A stretch of 64,000 bases of DNA from NCBI GenBank assembly GCA_944474755.1, contig OX104112.1, positions 67,380,433 to 67,444,432 on the forward strand, given 5' to 3'. The stretch is from Limnoperna fortunei. Taxonomy: Eukaryota > Mollusca > Bivalvia > Mytilida > Modiolidae. Position numbers and translations under genes: made by a program. Shown piece by piece: positions 12,130 through 59,600 of this stretch (position 1 is its first letter; each line of letters opens with the position of its first letter). The notes below the pieces were generated by a model that was given only the letters and a program-made list of their open reading frames with translations, was not told the DNA's origin and made no database searches.

Positions 12130-13740
12130 TTCATTGAAGTTTGAACAATTTAAATGTTTTTCGGCGATTTACTTATTATTGTTAAGGAAAAAATGTTTAA
12201 AAACTGCATTTTGTATTTCAATATGCATATTTCCGAAAGGAGAAATAACGAAACAATGATGCAATTGAATATAAAACGCAAAAAAACACCATATACAATT
12301 AAAGAACGACGATTTATATGTTTTGTCATTTCAATATTTTGTTCGCGTTGCAACAAAATGAAAAAAAGCAAAAATAATAAAACAGACTCACATTTGTCTT
12401 CTCCGGTTTTATAATCTGTGTGAAAGTCTGAAGAGTTTACGACATGAGTTTACTGCTCTGTGTGACACGCAGCATAGGGACGCCATAATCAATTTTGTTA
12501 CATTCTAACTATAATATTGGACCTTTTTATTGAGTACAAAAATTCCCTTCGTTGGTCACTATGGTAATACATTGATTTTTTTTGCTGTTTTGTTTCAAAA
12601 TATCTTTTTATTACTATTTTAGAGAAAGATATCGTTTGTGTGATTATGAAACATTAGTAAAAACTTCATTTAAAATCTTATGATTATGCTATGAACATAA
12701 TATGGAGTAGGCATTGCCAAAATGCGAGCACAGACAAATATGTTTTTCTAACTTTTACACATAACTCCTTGTTTTACTTTGTTCCTTAATTTTGTGAGGA
12801 CCTTATACTAAATGTTGATGTATTTTGGTTATTGTTTTTGCATGACAAATGAAAACTACTTACCGCGTATGGTCCAGCTTACGCTCATTTTGTAGAATAA
12901 TAACTGTGTAAATTGAATTCATCACTTTATTTTCCACAGTTATTTAGCGTTTTGAAATGTGGCGTATTTTCAATGTGATAGAGCAATTTTCTATACTAAA
13001 GTTTGACCTAAATTTCAACGGAAGTGTATGTTTGGAAGAGTCCATTGTCGTCTGTTCGAAATCCTTCGGGTAATATCGTCTGCAGTTAAGGCTGTAAAAT
13101 CCTTGCGGTTTGTCTGAATACCACTGAACGTTACGAAAGCAGACGATTTTTTTTTAAAACAACGCGAGGTCCCTGTAGAATTCAAATGGCTGACTTCATA
13201 TTAAAATTCCCGTAGCAAATGCCAAGGACGATTTGGAACATGTCAACAACAAAGGCATAATATAAAATATGGGACGTGTTATTGTGTAGAAATGTTTTAA
13301 ATAAAATAACACTACAAAGGTACAATATGGAATGACAAAAAAAAATGTAAACAAAACACCTAGCGCAGCGGGGTGTAACATTTATTATTGTACACTATTT
13401 CACTACATGTAGTTATAGCGTCAACAATAAGTAACTAAGTCAAACAGATGCCAACAATTTATTAATCTATTTATTAAGTCATATTTTGTAATGAACATTA
13501 AGCATAGTTCAATTTATACAGATTTCACTCTTCCATTTTCGGACATACTTTCCGAGCCTTCCCATTTCAGAATACAGAATATTTCATTAACTTTTGTTAA
13601 GAGTTATCCCGCTTTGGTCAGTGTTACTATCCTTCCCATAACCCCTAATTGGAACCCCTTTTTAAACAACCAATGAAAATTAAGGGCCTTGACCTAAAAT
13701 AGTCAGGTTGACACAGTTTGCATTGGCGGAAAATATTCAA
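12130..13740. other. Non-coding stretch
   Basis: Small frames on both strands (12154-12414, 13196-13381) overlap AT-rich sequence and resemble nothing known. Confidence 0.5.
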
Positions 13741-13744
13741 AATG

Positions 13745-14060
13745 TGTTCTATTCCGATATTTTAGAAATTTTTCAGTTAACAGCTGCATAATTCGATAAA
13801 TAATTATGCGATTAGAATGTGTTCTACGGGGAAATAACATATTGGTAAGGATTAGTTTGATTTTATGGATCCGTTCCGTTACTTATGTTTTATGTTGGTG
13901 AAATAATGTGCCATCATACTCAGATGTTTTAGAGTTTTGTCAGTGAAGAAGTTTATAATGTGATTAAAAAAAACATGTGATAAGGAAGTGTTCTATGGAG
14001 AAATAACATTTTGTGAAGATTCTTTTGTTTTCGTGGATCAGTTCCAGTTACAGTTCGATG
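13745..14060 (+). repeat. Old tandem duplication (about 170 bp)
   Basis: Two diverged copies. Each has 'gttttagaaatttttcagt'- or 'gttttagagttttgtcagt'-like starts, then 'gtgttcta(c/t)gg(g/a)gaaataacat' (about 13821 and 13989) and 'atggatc(c/a)gttcc'. Confidence 0.6.
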
Positions 14061-14926
14061 TTTCATGGTTTTATGTTGCCGGAAATATTGATGATTAGGG
14101 AATATTATACTACAGTAAGTTTACTTTTTTCATGTTGATCTACTTTACAGTTTGTTGTATTGTTCGTATTAAATAACGCATATACAGTTTGGTCAGCTAT
14201 ATTGCATTTTATTAAATTTAAATTTACAAATTGAAAACGGGACCTGTCGCTGTGTAATGTGATGTTGTAGCTGCGGAACCGTAGCTTGTTATAATTTGGT
14301 CCACTACATCAAAAAAATTTGGTACGAATACAGTACGTCAGTACGGTTCGTCAGTTGTAGTATAACTGGTGATGATTAATTTAGAGTTGAACAAAGTAAA
14401 TACATGTTATAGTGTAGTTTTTAAAAAATTGTATGGCTAAAAGATATTTTCTTATTTGGCTAACTATTGCGAAAATGTTGAGACAAATTTAAGTTAATTA
14501 GGGGTCCAGTAGCTCTTCACAGTCTTGTTTGATATGTGTTGTATTTTTCTGATTTTTCAGTCCATATTATAATTATTAAGTCATTGTAGCATACTTTTAA
14601 TAACGGCTAAGGACTTAAAGAAATAAATTTAAAACATCAAATAACCTTCTTCGGACTTAAAAAGGTACGAACTCGCAGCTTGTTATTCTTGTTCCGTTTT
14701 GTGCCACAGTTAATAAACAGGCGATTACGTAATAAATATTGAAGAAATAAATTGGGAAAAGTTAGTTTTTCCTTAATTTTTATGCACATAAGAATTTGTA
14801 TGTGTTAGTCACTGTTTTATACATTAATTAAATAATTCATAATCTTATTCTTACCAAAATTGTTGAATTAGCAGGAAGAAATTAATGTCAATTTACTTTT
14901 TATATCGTCCATGCTTCTAACTTCGT
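14061..14926. other. Non-coding AT-rich stretch
   Basis: No gene or clear repeat seen. Confidence 0.5.
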
Positions 14927-15691
14927 GATGATTGCAAGTTCGTGACCTTTGGAACGTCACGATTTATCATATGACGTCATCGGTAAATAATTATCTTCTG
15001 CCTCTTCCTTAACCGTGAAATGATTTTCTATGTCTTTCCATAGACAGTTAAAAAAATTGACAAAATTCAGGTAAGATATATGTATTATACAATATCTTAA
15101 TAGAAAAATGGCTACTTCCGCTATTACTTTTTGCTTTCAGATTGCGCTCACCTGAAATTCCTGGAAAACCCCTATGTATCGATCAATTTACATTTCCAAA
15201 CAATGAATCATCATCGGGTCAAGCATCAGTGAACTTTATTTTTAGAAAAAGGCCAAACAAATAGTTTTTCGAAATAAATTTAATTTCAGTAATTTTTAAG
15301 GCCCAATTATGACATCAGTGATAATTTTCATTGTCAAATTTGTGTGTCTAGGTGTAGAAAATGTTCCAAAACATAAAGCAAAATATGTTTTTATAATTAA
15401 GTACATTTCCTGTTAAAATACACTGGATATTTACACAAGTTTTGGAACTTAACAATATATTTTTATTACTTTTGACACTAGGATTATAAACAAGTAATGG
15501 AACTGGATTATCTAATTGACCCACTACTGTAATTGTATGGGAAAAGAATATTTATTTTTACAAAATATTATTGTAAGTCTTTTTTGATAGAGAACAACAC
15601 AATTAATACAATATAACTGACCTTTTTATTGTTTCAGTACGCATGTCAGAATAAATAATGAGTTTTTTAAGGTCACGAACTTGCAATCATC
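14927..15691. mobile_element. 765-bp MITE-like element with perfect 23-bp ends
   Basis: The terminal repeats 14927-14949 and 15669-15691 are exact inverted copies starting GATGATTGCAAGTTCGTGAC. The interior is AT-rich and non-coding. The flanks show no convincing target duplication. Confidence 0.65.
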
Positions 15692-16115
15692 TTCACTTCC
15701 GGTCTGAACTAAATCCGGTGTCAGAATCAACAAATAATTCTCAGATATAAAGTTTAATTACGACAAATTTCCAAATGTAAAAAAAGTCTGCATGCCTCCA
15801 AGACTGCTTACACGATAATAAAAAAATTATTGCAAATGTTCTGCAAAAAAAGTGTTTTATTAACCACTAAGGGTAACGAACTTTCAAGCATCGAGGATAG
15901 ATATTCTGTACCAAGCGAAAATCAGTAAGTGCATGAGCCGTAGTCGATGCATATATAGAGACAAATACTATATAATGAAATACAAATGTTGAAATGTATG
16001 AAAATTCCTCGTTGTGTAGTGTAAGGGGGTAGTATTATCACGCTATTTTATTTTTTAAAATAAATCAAGAAGGCAAACAGCTTGCAACTAAATTTTTGTT
16101 TGAAACACAATATTA
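15692..16115. other. Non-coding stretch
   Basis: No gene seen. The distal part may belong to the hairpin-ended repeat that follows. Confidence 0.4.
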
Positions 16116-16579
16116 TTTTAATTTCCATCAAATTCTAAATTTTTAATTTATAAAAACACCACATTTAGTACTTTTCGCCCCCCTTTGACAGTGCCTCTAA
16201 ATTCCAGTGGTCACGTGAAGTCTTTCTTTGTAATGGTGACGTCACATGAAATGTCTTTGAGTGTCAGTTTTTAAAGATCGATTTAGAGATTCCAAAAAAA
16301 TAGTATGAAATTTTTGTTGTTATCTTTAAATATAACATTTACTTTTTATCGATCTCAACTTTATTTTAAAGTCTTTCTTTAAAATTAATGTTTGCCCTTC
16401 TTCATTCACTTTGTTCCAGTTTTTTGACGATATCAACTTCCGGACGAAAAAAAATCAATATCAGCATTAAGCAGATTTTGATCACGTGATTTCATTTTGA
16501 TCACGTGACACGTAATTACCGTAGAGCTCACCGCTCTTCGCGGGCAGCTTCGCTGCCCGCTGCGAGCTGTGCTCGCTAT
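16116..16579 (+). mobile_element. Hairpin-ended repeat, copy 1
   Basis: Inverted copy of 63532-64000, with the same order of blocks: 'tcacgtgatcaaaatg'-type inverted pairs, then GC-rich hairpins. Both copies stop at GCTCGCTAT. The opposite end is not defined because copy 2 runs off the window. Probably non-autonomous. Confidence 0.75.
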
Positions 16580-17950
16580 AACACTGTTGGTATTTCATTT
16601 TCTTAAAAAGCAACAACCAAAAAAGCAGCGCGATAAAATATCAAAATTTCTTTTACGAAATTTATTTTCTTTTTTCCACCAAACATGATATGCTAAATCA
16701 AGGAAAAGGATATTCACTTTTGTGTTTCAGAGGTCCTACTGAAATTCAGAGTAAAAATGCATATCGTCAGAACATTTCTTAACGTGATGTCATCGAATAC
16801 TGATGTAGACCTCGTTAACGGTCCACTAAGTCGCAGTGTCAAATGGTTCCCATGACGTTTAGTGATAACCCAGTAACTTTATGGATATTTGTTTCGTTCT
16901 TTTCGCTTTGTTATCAAGGAATACAATCTAATTACAATTAAAGCTTTCACCCGCTCACCCCTTTTTGCTATGATCGCAATTACAACGCAGCGCCCAATAA
17001 CAAAAAAGGGAGAGCGAAAGATTATATTTTAAGTAGATTGCAGCGAATAATAATAAATTTTCATATTTGATTATATATTATTCTTGTTACTTCTTTTTGC
17101 ATCTTTTTTCACATCAATTTTAAATATTACTCGAAATATAATATATTTAATATGTACATATACTTAAACAGGTAGTGACTTGTGAGGGTTTTTGACTTTT
17201 TTTTTGTTTATTTGTGTTGTTTTTTTTACAGTTTTGTTGTAAATGGCTCATTTAAACTGTTAACAGAAATGGATCTTTGAACCTTTTGATGTTACTCTTA
17301 ATAAATCAAAATTGCTGAACATATATCTGAAGTCCAATTCGAGTGTTTATTTTAGCGCCGAATGTAAAATAAGCTTATTTTTAAAACTATATTTAAAATT
17401 CCAATAATCTTTATTTGAATGTTTTGAATGTCATGTCTCTTCTTAAAATTTTACATCATTTCAGTGTTTAAAATTTACGTAATTTGAGCGTTTCTGATTT
17501 GATTTGTTTTCACACCGATCCCATAACAAACAGGATGCTGCCCTAACGACATTTGAGGTTAAATAATAAAAGATATCGTTGTAGTAGAACTTGGTCATTG
17601 CAATCTACACAACACCAATATTTGGTATTCAGCATTTTGGTTACTGTTGTTGTCATCATGTTAGTTTTTTGCAGTTCAAAGGGTGTCTATTTTTGTGTTG
17701 TAAAATAAAATGTCATCCAAGATGCCAAGGTGATAAAGTTTAATTTGCAAACGCACGTTTTGTATCATCAAAAATCGTCAGAGGCACTCAAACATATTAA
17801 AATTTTAAAAAAATTAGATTTTGTAAATCAAACCCTCTTATTATAAAAATTCTTTTAAAAATATACCAAGTCCGGCTATGATCATCTGCACCTTCCGAAT
17901 TTAAAAATCTTAGTTTTCAAATCATTTTTAAAATTTCAGAGCAGTAAATT
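16580..17950. other. Non-coding AT-rich stretch
   Basis: No gene or strong repeat. The sequence near 17940 enters the 3' end of the reverse-transcriptase element on the minus strand. Confidence 0.5.
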
Positions 17951-17959
17951 TAGATTATT

Positions 17960-18620
17960 AAGAAAAATAGCAAAGAACCCCGACCGAACAACAAACGTCA
18001 AAAGTCAAGGGACAGTTACAAATCCGGATATAGACAAACGCAACACAAAAACCAAAAACAAAAACAGAACAAGAGTAAGCCTAACCCAATAAAAACCATG
18101 GGTGCACTCAAGTGATCTGGACGAGTAAGCAGTGCCTGCCTCTAATTAGATACCCGTCGAGTTACTCATTGTCATGTCTAAGGAAGAGTCAAATCCAGGA
18201 ATAGGAAACACTACCTATGACTCAGCAAAAAAGTTAGATCGTATATGAGATACTGATTTCCCATAACTATCAATCAAGTCATGGTAACGTCCATAGAACT
18301 TCTGGAGAGATAACATCAACCTAGGTACAACAAACCCTTGTTTGAGTAGTTTAGCAGTTAACAGCAGTGCTCGGTCTAGCAAATCAGAATACCGATCGCA
18401 GGATCTAAAATGACGTATAAGTTGGGAAATGTACACAACATACGCTGTAGCTGCTGGAATGTTATTGTCGATGAACGAGAAGTTGACAATTGGAAAGTTG
18501 AAGTCATCACGTTTGTCGTAGAGTCTTGTTTGTAGTTTTCATGATATTATTTCTAGAAGTAGGTCTATCTAACTTAGAGGCTGACTTTAGTGTTTTGGTG
18601 GTGTCTTTAATTTTAAGCTG
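17960..18620 (-). pseudogene. Reverse-transcriptase element C-terminus and 3' end
   Basis: From about 18600 the minus strand reads TKTLKSASKLD, frameshifts near 18530-18540, then gives LQTRLYDKRDDFNFPIVNF, NNIPAATAYVVYISQLIRHF and LQKFYGRYHDLID, with a stop after NFFAES at 18215. I recognise this C-terminal block (KLYDKRDDF..FPIVNFPF, YISQLIRYxR, KFYGRHxDL) from reverse-transcriptase elements common in bivalves, whose formal class I cannot fix. The stretch 17960-18210 is its non-coding 3' end. Confidence 0.7.
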
Positions 18621-18719
18621 GCTACGGTAAATTGAACCTCACTTAAAAAACACATACTGATTGGCTCAAAATTACGGAAGCATATTAGGGCCACATTTTA
18701 TCTCTTTTTTAAATTTGCC

Positions 18720-20062
18720 GACTTTAATCATGGAAATTCCAACTTTATTCTTGAAAATTCCAACTTTATTCTTGGAATTATCAACTTTAATCTTGGAAAT
18801 TCCAACTTAAATCTTTGGAATTATCAACTTTAATCTTGGAAATTCCAACTTTATTCTTGGAATAATCAACTTTTATCTTGGAAAATCAAACTTTATTCTT
18901 GGAATAATCAACTTTTACCTTGGAAATTCTAACATTTTTCTTGGAATTGTCAACTTTAATCTTAGAAATTCCAACTTTAATTATTGAAAGTATCAACTTT
19001 ATTCTTGGAATTGTCAACTTTAATCTTGGAGATTCCAACTTTAATCTTAGAAATTCTAACTTTAATATTGGACTTATCAACTTTAGTCTTGGAAATTCAA
19101 ACTTTATTCTCGGAATTATCAACATTAATCATAGAAATTCCAACAATTTGGTTAGAATTGTCAACTTCAATCTTAGAAATTACAACTTCAATCTTGGAAT
19201 TATCAACTTTAATCTTGAAGATTCCAACTTTAATCTTGGAAATTCCAAGTTTAATCATGGAATTATCAACTTTAATCTTGGAAATTCCAACTTTATTCTT
19301 GGAATAATCAACCTTTATCTTGGAAATTAATCCAACACTTTTTTGGAATTGTCAACTTTAATCTTAGAAATTACAACTTTATTCTTGGAATAATCAACTT
19401 TAATCTTAGAAATTCCAACTTTATTATTAAAAGTATCAACTTTATTCGTGAAATTATCAACTTTAATCTTGGAGATTCCAACATTAATCTTAGAAATTCT
19501 AACTTTAATATTGGCATTTTCAACTTTAGTCTTGGAAATTCAAACTTTATTCTCGGAATAATCAACATTAATCATAGAAATTCTAACATTTTGGTTAGAA
19601 TTGTCAACTTTAATCTTAGAAATTACAACTTCAATCTTGGAATTATCAACTTTAATCTTGAAGATTCCAACTTTAATTTTGGAAATTCCAACTTTATTCT
19701 TGGAATAATCAACCTTTATCTTCGAAATTCCAACATTTTTCTTGGAATTGTCAAATTTAATCTTAGAAATTCCAACTTTATTATTAAAAGTATCAACTTT
19801 ATTCTTGAAATTATCAACTTTAATCTTGGAGATTCCAACTTTAATCTTAGAAATTTCAACCTTAATCTTGAAATTATCAACTAAATATTGGAGATTCCAA
19901 CTTTAATCTTAGAAATTCCAACTTTACTCTTGGAATTATCAACTTTAATCTTGGAAATTCCAAATTTATTCTTGGAATAATCCACTTTAATCTGAGAAAT
20001 TCCAATTTTATTCTTGGCATAATCAACTTTGATCTTGGAAATTCCAATTAGAAAGTTAGAAA
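18720..20062 (+). repeat. AT-rich 20/40-bp satellite
   Basis: Tandem alternation of 'aactttaatcttggaaattcc' and 'aactttattcttggaataatc' types, about 65 twenty-base units. The in-frame Asn-Phe-Asn-Leu-Gly repeats it encodes on both strands are not proteins. Confidence 0.93.
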
Positions 20063-20109
20063 ATAAAATGTGGACCTAATACGCTTCCGTACAAAATAAT
20101 ATCGCATGA

Positions 20110-20513
20110 CTTTTATAAATGAGATTTCTTGCTAAACAACGCCGAAAATTTGCTTGCAGAGGGTGACAACCTCGAAACAGAATCAGAAACGGGGAGACAA
20201 TACCATTCCTCGACCTGAACTATCCTAATTAGTTAAACTCACGTAATCAATAATTGGAAACAATTTGTATTTTTTAAATATGCATTTATGTATGACAACA
20301 AAGTTTTGAAAACACATAATTATGAAAAATGACGCTATTAAAAGCAGGTTTGGTCTATAAAGTTGGTCTATATTGGATTCGCTAGGTTAAATAAAACTAT
20401 TGTGGCCTTCTTAATCGTTGGACATCCATAATTGTCAACTTGCTTGCTAAAGCCCTTGGGAAAGACAACCCACGCAAGTTGACAATTTTAGATGTCTACC
20501 TCTTAAGAAGGCC
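20110..20513 (+). mobile_element. Hairpin MITE, copy 1
   Basis: Shares ordered blocks with 51835-52150 on the opposite strand: 'caacgccgaaaat', 'tttggtctataaagttggtc' and 'ggccttcttaat'. Its right end is an imperfect hairpin of 40-bp arms (20404-20443 with 20474-20513). Confidence 0.65.
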
Positions 20514-21405
20514 ATAATTGTATAAAATGACAATATCGTCGGCAACGAAATGTGACTTTGGGGCTGGTGATAACTTTCGCCTTAAGATTGCCCCGGGTGA
20601 TCGCAATTGTTGTTTAAAGCCATTTGAAATTACAGGTTATGTCATAATCGCTTTCATGAAAAGGCGTTCGCCTCGATGACGTCGGTCGAGACGAAGACGT
20701 CTGTCTGACCGATTCATCTGGACTCGTCTGTAGATAACACGCGTATCCTGTGGTTTGCAGAAAAGTTGTGTGATGCATGTGCGCGCAACAACTGCAATCG
20801 ATATTTTCGACGTTAAGAGCAAAATTTGGACCAGTGTATGATCTCGTAGTCTCAGCTGGAATTCCAGCAACCGATTTTAACCAAATTGACGACAATGCGT
20901 ACCAACAATATATATAGCACGTAGATGGACAAGACAAGACAAAAGTAACATGCGTTTATCGGTATCTCAAAGACGTCTGATTAAGAGACCTGTCCTTAAC
21001 TTATTTACTTTCAATTGCTGCGTGATTCAACGTGAGGATTGACCGTCTTAAATAAGATCAGTACTTCTGTCCCTATCAACTTCAGACATTTTCACTATAT
21101 TGGTTAATAAATTAAAAAAAAATTGATTTTGATCAATCGATTTTTTCATAGATCAACGCTTTATTTTGATTTAGTGAAATGGATTGAATAGTCAACAACC
21201 TTACAGAATGTATTGTTTAGTTGCTTCATACTGCACGATGTTTGCCAGAAGTAAACTTTTAATACATTTTGACCACATATAAAAAAATAATCACACCACC
21301 ATTTAGTATGAAATAAACCATAGGTCAAGATTAACATCGGACATTTAAACAGGGCAGGTAGTAGCTCTCGGAGATCAAAATCATCACCATGAATTGATAA
21401 CTAAC
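20514..21405. other. Intergenic stretch downstream of the sulfotransferase gene
   Basis: 20580-20940 is more GC-rich than its surroundings and holds overlapping 77- and 107-codon minus frames without recognisable motifs. Nothing else is seen. Confidence 0.45.
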
Positions 21406-21411
21406 TTTATT
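21406..21411 (-). other. Polyadenylation signal of the sulfotransferase gene
   Basis: AATAAA on the minus strand, 88 bases after the stop codon, is the first canonical signal in the 3' UTR. This is consistent with exon 7 being terminal. Confidence 0.55.
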
Positions 21412-21498
21412 GAATAACATGACTTTAACTAATAAAAAGTAACAAATAAATTATTTGGACAAACTGTACATGAATTTCAGACGTAAAACGTTGTATAA

Positions 21499-55497
<33,999 letters not shown>

Positions 55498-55521
55498 TGC
55501 TATATATTTGTGTCGTAATTA

Positions 55522-56278
55522 CAGTCGAACTTCAGTAGCTCGAACTCGGATGGCTCGAACACCCGGGATTTCTCGAACACCTATCAAAGTACGGAACTTT
55601 CCCCCTATATAATCAATGTTAAAATTACTTCGATTTCTCGAACACCGATTTCTCGAAAACTCGAACAAAATCAGCAGTCCCAATACTAAAAATCCATTGA
55701 AAAAACCATGAATAACTCGAACTAAAATTATTGACAGCTTGCATGACTAATTGGTCGTAAAAGGTGTAAAGATCGAAGCCATACCTGAAAAGTGCCAAGC
55801 TTGATCTTTAATGATATAATCCCTAATTATTAACCTAATGTCATCAATTTGTATTTATGTACTCCTTTGTAGGCAAATTTGTTGAAGTAGTTTTTAATAA
55901 ATTAAAATGTGCGCCACTTAATAGCTATCAGTATCAAATCCGAATCGAGGTCATTGACATAATTACGTAATGCAATAATACCTATCAATCCTCGTGCACA
56001 AAATTAAGCAAGAAATATAACAGTAAACATTTTTATTTTAATAAAAATAAAAATCGTACTTAAAAATAAGATTTATATATGAAATGCAATAAAGAAACAC
56101 AATTTTATTAAATAAATCCAATGTTACACAGGAAATTAACAGAAATATATAAACCGATATCAATTCCGGTTCGCACATGAATCATTTCCGGACTTCACGA
56201 GCCCCGGTTTCTCGAACTCCCGATTTCTCGAACTATTTTTGTCGGACCCTTCGAGTTCGAGCCATCGAAGTTTGACTG
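55522..56278. mobile_element. pogo/Tigger-like MITE upstream of the sulfotransferase
   Basis: The terminal inverted repeats start CAGTCGAACTTCAGTAGC (left) and CAGTCAAACTTCGATGGC (right, inverted) and extend about 28 bases, flanked by TA on both sides. The subterminal regions repeat 'tttctcgaac'. TA target sites and CAGTxxAAC ends fit the pogo/Tigger branch of Tc1/mariner. No transposase frame is present. The left end is 24 bases from the start codon of the divergently placed gene. Confidence 0.75.
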
Positions 56279-56280
56279 TA

Positions 56281-56655
56281 ATAATTTTTGTCGTCATCAT
56301 GGTCGAGTCAAACTTCTAACTAAATTGAAAACATCTTCATCCATCACTACCATATTCTGCTACAGTAATCCCAGAGTAAATACTGGTAATACACAGAATT
56401 CATGTCGATCATTTTGTTGGTCAAACAATCTTCCTGGAATGACAAGTTGTAAATATTAAATTATTGTTACAACGACAACATAAGATACAGCTGGTTGACC
56501 AGGGGCGACTATTAATGACATCTATTTATTGTAACGCATTTCGTTATGAGCAAACTATATTGTCGTGTGTAACATCACAAGTCATAGTGTATTGCGTAAC
56601 AGGTTTACATATTGTACCTAAAATTGGGTTTTATGATTGATATATATCATGTGTA
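56281..56655. other. Non-coding stretch
   Basis: Unique AT-rich DNA between the MITE and the minisatellite. Confidence 0.5.
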
Positions 56656-56661
56656 TCAGAA

Positions 56662-59600
56662 GTTATATCTAGTGTCTGAATGTTGCTGGTAATATCTAGT
56701 GTGTGAATGTCAGTGGTTATATCTAGTGTGTGAATGTCACTGGTTATATCTAGTGTGTGAATGTCAGTGGTTATATCTAGTGTGTGAATGTTGCTGGTAA
56801 TATCTAGTGTGTGAATGTTGCTGGTAATATCTAGTGTCTGAATGTTGCTGGTAATATCTAGTGTGTGAATGTCACTGCTTATATCTAGTGTGTGAATGTC
56901 ACTGCTTATATCTAGTGTGTGAATGTTGCTGGTAATATCTAGTGTCTGAATGTTGCTGGTAATATCTAGTGTGTGAATGTTGCTGGTAATATCTAGTGTC
57001 TGAATGTTGCTGGTTATATCTAGTGTGTGAATGTCAGTGGTTATATCTAGTGTGTGAATGTCACTGCTTATATCTAGTGTGTGAATGTTGCTGGTAATAT
57101 CTAGTGTCTGAATGTTGCTGGTAATATCTAGTGTGTGAATGTCACTGCTTATATCTAGTGTGTGAATGTCACTGCTTATATCTAGTGTGTGAATGTCACT
57201 GCTTATATCTAGTGTGTGAATGTCAGTGGTTATATCTAGTGTGTGAATGTCACTGCTTATATCTAGTGTGTGAATGTCACTGCTTATATCTAGTGTGTGA
57301 ATGTCACTGCTTATATCTAGTGTGTGAATGTCAGTGGTTATATCTAGTGTGTGAATGTCACTGCTTATATCTAGTGTGTGAATGTCAGTGGTTATATCTA
57401 GTGTGTGAATGTCAGTGGTAATATCTAGTGTGTGAATGTCAGTGGTTATATCTAGTGTGTGAATGTCACTGCTTATATCTAGTGTGTGAATGTCAGTGGT
57501 TATATCTAGTGTGTGAATGTCAGTGGTTATATCTAGTGTGTGAATGTCAGTGGTTATATCTAATGTGTGAATGTCAGTGGTTATATCTAATGTGTGAATG
57601 TCAGTGGTTATATGTAGTGTCTGAATGTCAGACGTTATTTCTAGTGTGTGAATGTCAGTGGTTATATGTAGTGTCTGAATGTCAGAAGTTATATCTAATG
57701 TCTGAATGTCACTGGTTATATCTAGTGTCTAAATGTCAGTTGTAATATCTAGTGTCTGAATGTCAGTGGTTATATCTAGTGTCTAAATGTCACTGGTTAT
57801 ATCTAGTGTCTGAATGTCAGTGGTTATATCTAGTGTGTGAATGGCAGGGGTTATATGTAGTGTCTGAATGTCAAAGGTTATATCTAGTGTGTAAATATCA
57901 GTGGTTATATGCAGTGTCTTAATATCAGAGGTTATATCTAGTGTCTGAATGTCACTGGTTATATCTAATGTGTAAATGTTAGTTGTTATATCTAGTGTCT
58001 GAATGTCAGTGGTTATATCTAGTGTGTGAATGTCAGTAGTTATATGTAGTGCCTGAATATCAGAGGTTATTTCTAGTGTAAAAATGTTAGTGGTTATATG
58101 TAGTGTCTGAATGTCAGAGGTTATATCTAGTGTCTGAATGTCACTGGTTATATGTAGTGTCTAAATGTCAGTTTTTATATCTAATGTCTGAATGTCGGTG
58201 GTTATATCTAGTGTCTGAATGTCGCTAGTTATATCTTGTGTGTAAATGTCAGTGGTTATATCTAGTGTGTGAATATCTAGTGTCTGAATGTCAGAAGTTA
58301 TATTTACTGTCTGAATGTCAGAGGTAATATCTAGTGTCTGAATGTCAGAGGTAATATCTAGTGTCTGAATGTTAGTGGTTATATCTAGTGTGTGAATGTC
58401 AGTGGTTATATCTAGTGTGTGAATGTCACTGCTTATATCTAGTGTGTGAATGTCACTGCTTATATCTAGTGTGTGAATGTCAGTGGTTATATCTAGTGTG
58501 TGAATGTCAGTGGTTATATCTAGTGTGTGAATGTCACTGCTGATATCTAGTGTGTGAATGTCAGTGGTTATATCTAGTGTATGAATGTCAGTGGTTATAT
58601 CTAGTGTGTGAATGTCACTGCTTATATCTAGTGTGTGAATGTCAGTGGTTATATCTAGTGTGTGAATGTCAGTGGTTATATCTAGTGTGTGAATGTCAGT
58701 GGTTATATCTAATGTGTGAATGTCAGTGGTTATATCTAATGTGTGAATGTCAGTGGTTATATGTAGTGTCTGAATGTCAGACGTTATTTCTAGTGTGTGA
58801 ATGTCAGTGGTTATATGTAGTGTCTGAATGTCAGAAGTTATATCTAATGTCTGAATGTCACTGGTTATATCTAGTGTCTAAATGTCAGTTGTAATATCTA
58901 GTGTCTGAATGTCAGTGGTTATATCTAGTGTCTAAATGTCACTGGTTATATCTAGTGTCTGAATGTCAGTGGTTATATCTAGTGTGTGAATGGCAGTGGT
59001 TATATGTAGTGTCTGAATGTCAAAGGTTATATCTAGTGTGTAAATATCAGTGGTTATATGCAGTGTCTTAATATCAGAGGTTATATCTAGTGTCTGAATG
59101 TCACTGGTTATATCTAATGTCTAAATGTTAGTTGTTATATCTAGTGTCTGAATGTCAGTGGTTATATCTAGTGTGTGAATGTCAGTAGTTATATGTAGTG
59201 CCTGAATATCAGAGGTTATTTCTAGTGTAAAAATGTTAGTGGTTATATGTAGTGTCTGAATGTCAGAGGTTATATCTAGTGTCTGAATGTCACTGGTTAT
59301 ATGTAGTGTCTAAATGTCAGTTTTTATATCTAGTGTCTGAATGTCAGTGGTTATATCTAGTGTCTGAATGTCGCTAGTTATATCTTGTGTGTAAATGTCA
59401 GTGGTTATATCTAGTGTGTGAATATCTAGTGTCTGAATGTCAGAGGTTATATTTACTGTCTGAATGTCAGAGGTAATATCTAGTGTCTGAATGTTAGTGG
59501 TTATATCTAGTGTCTGATGTCAGAGGTTATATCTAGTGTCTGAATGTCAGAGATAATATCTAATATCAAAATGTCAGTTGTTATATCTAGTGTCTGAATA

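Noticed and set aside
16116..16579. Helitron 3' end
   Set aside because: The terminal hairpins are suggestive, but the shared boundary is GCTCGCTAT with no CTRR end, and no Rep/helicase coding is seen.
18886..19884. Asn/Leu/Phe-rich repeat frames on both strands
   Set aside because: Produced by the 20/40-bp AT-rich satellite.
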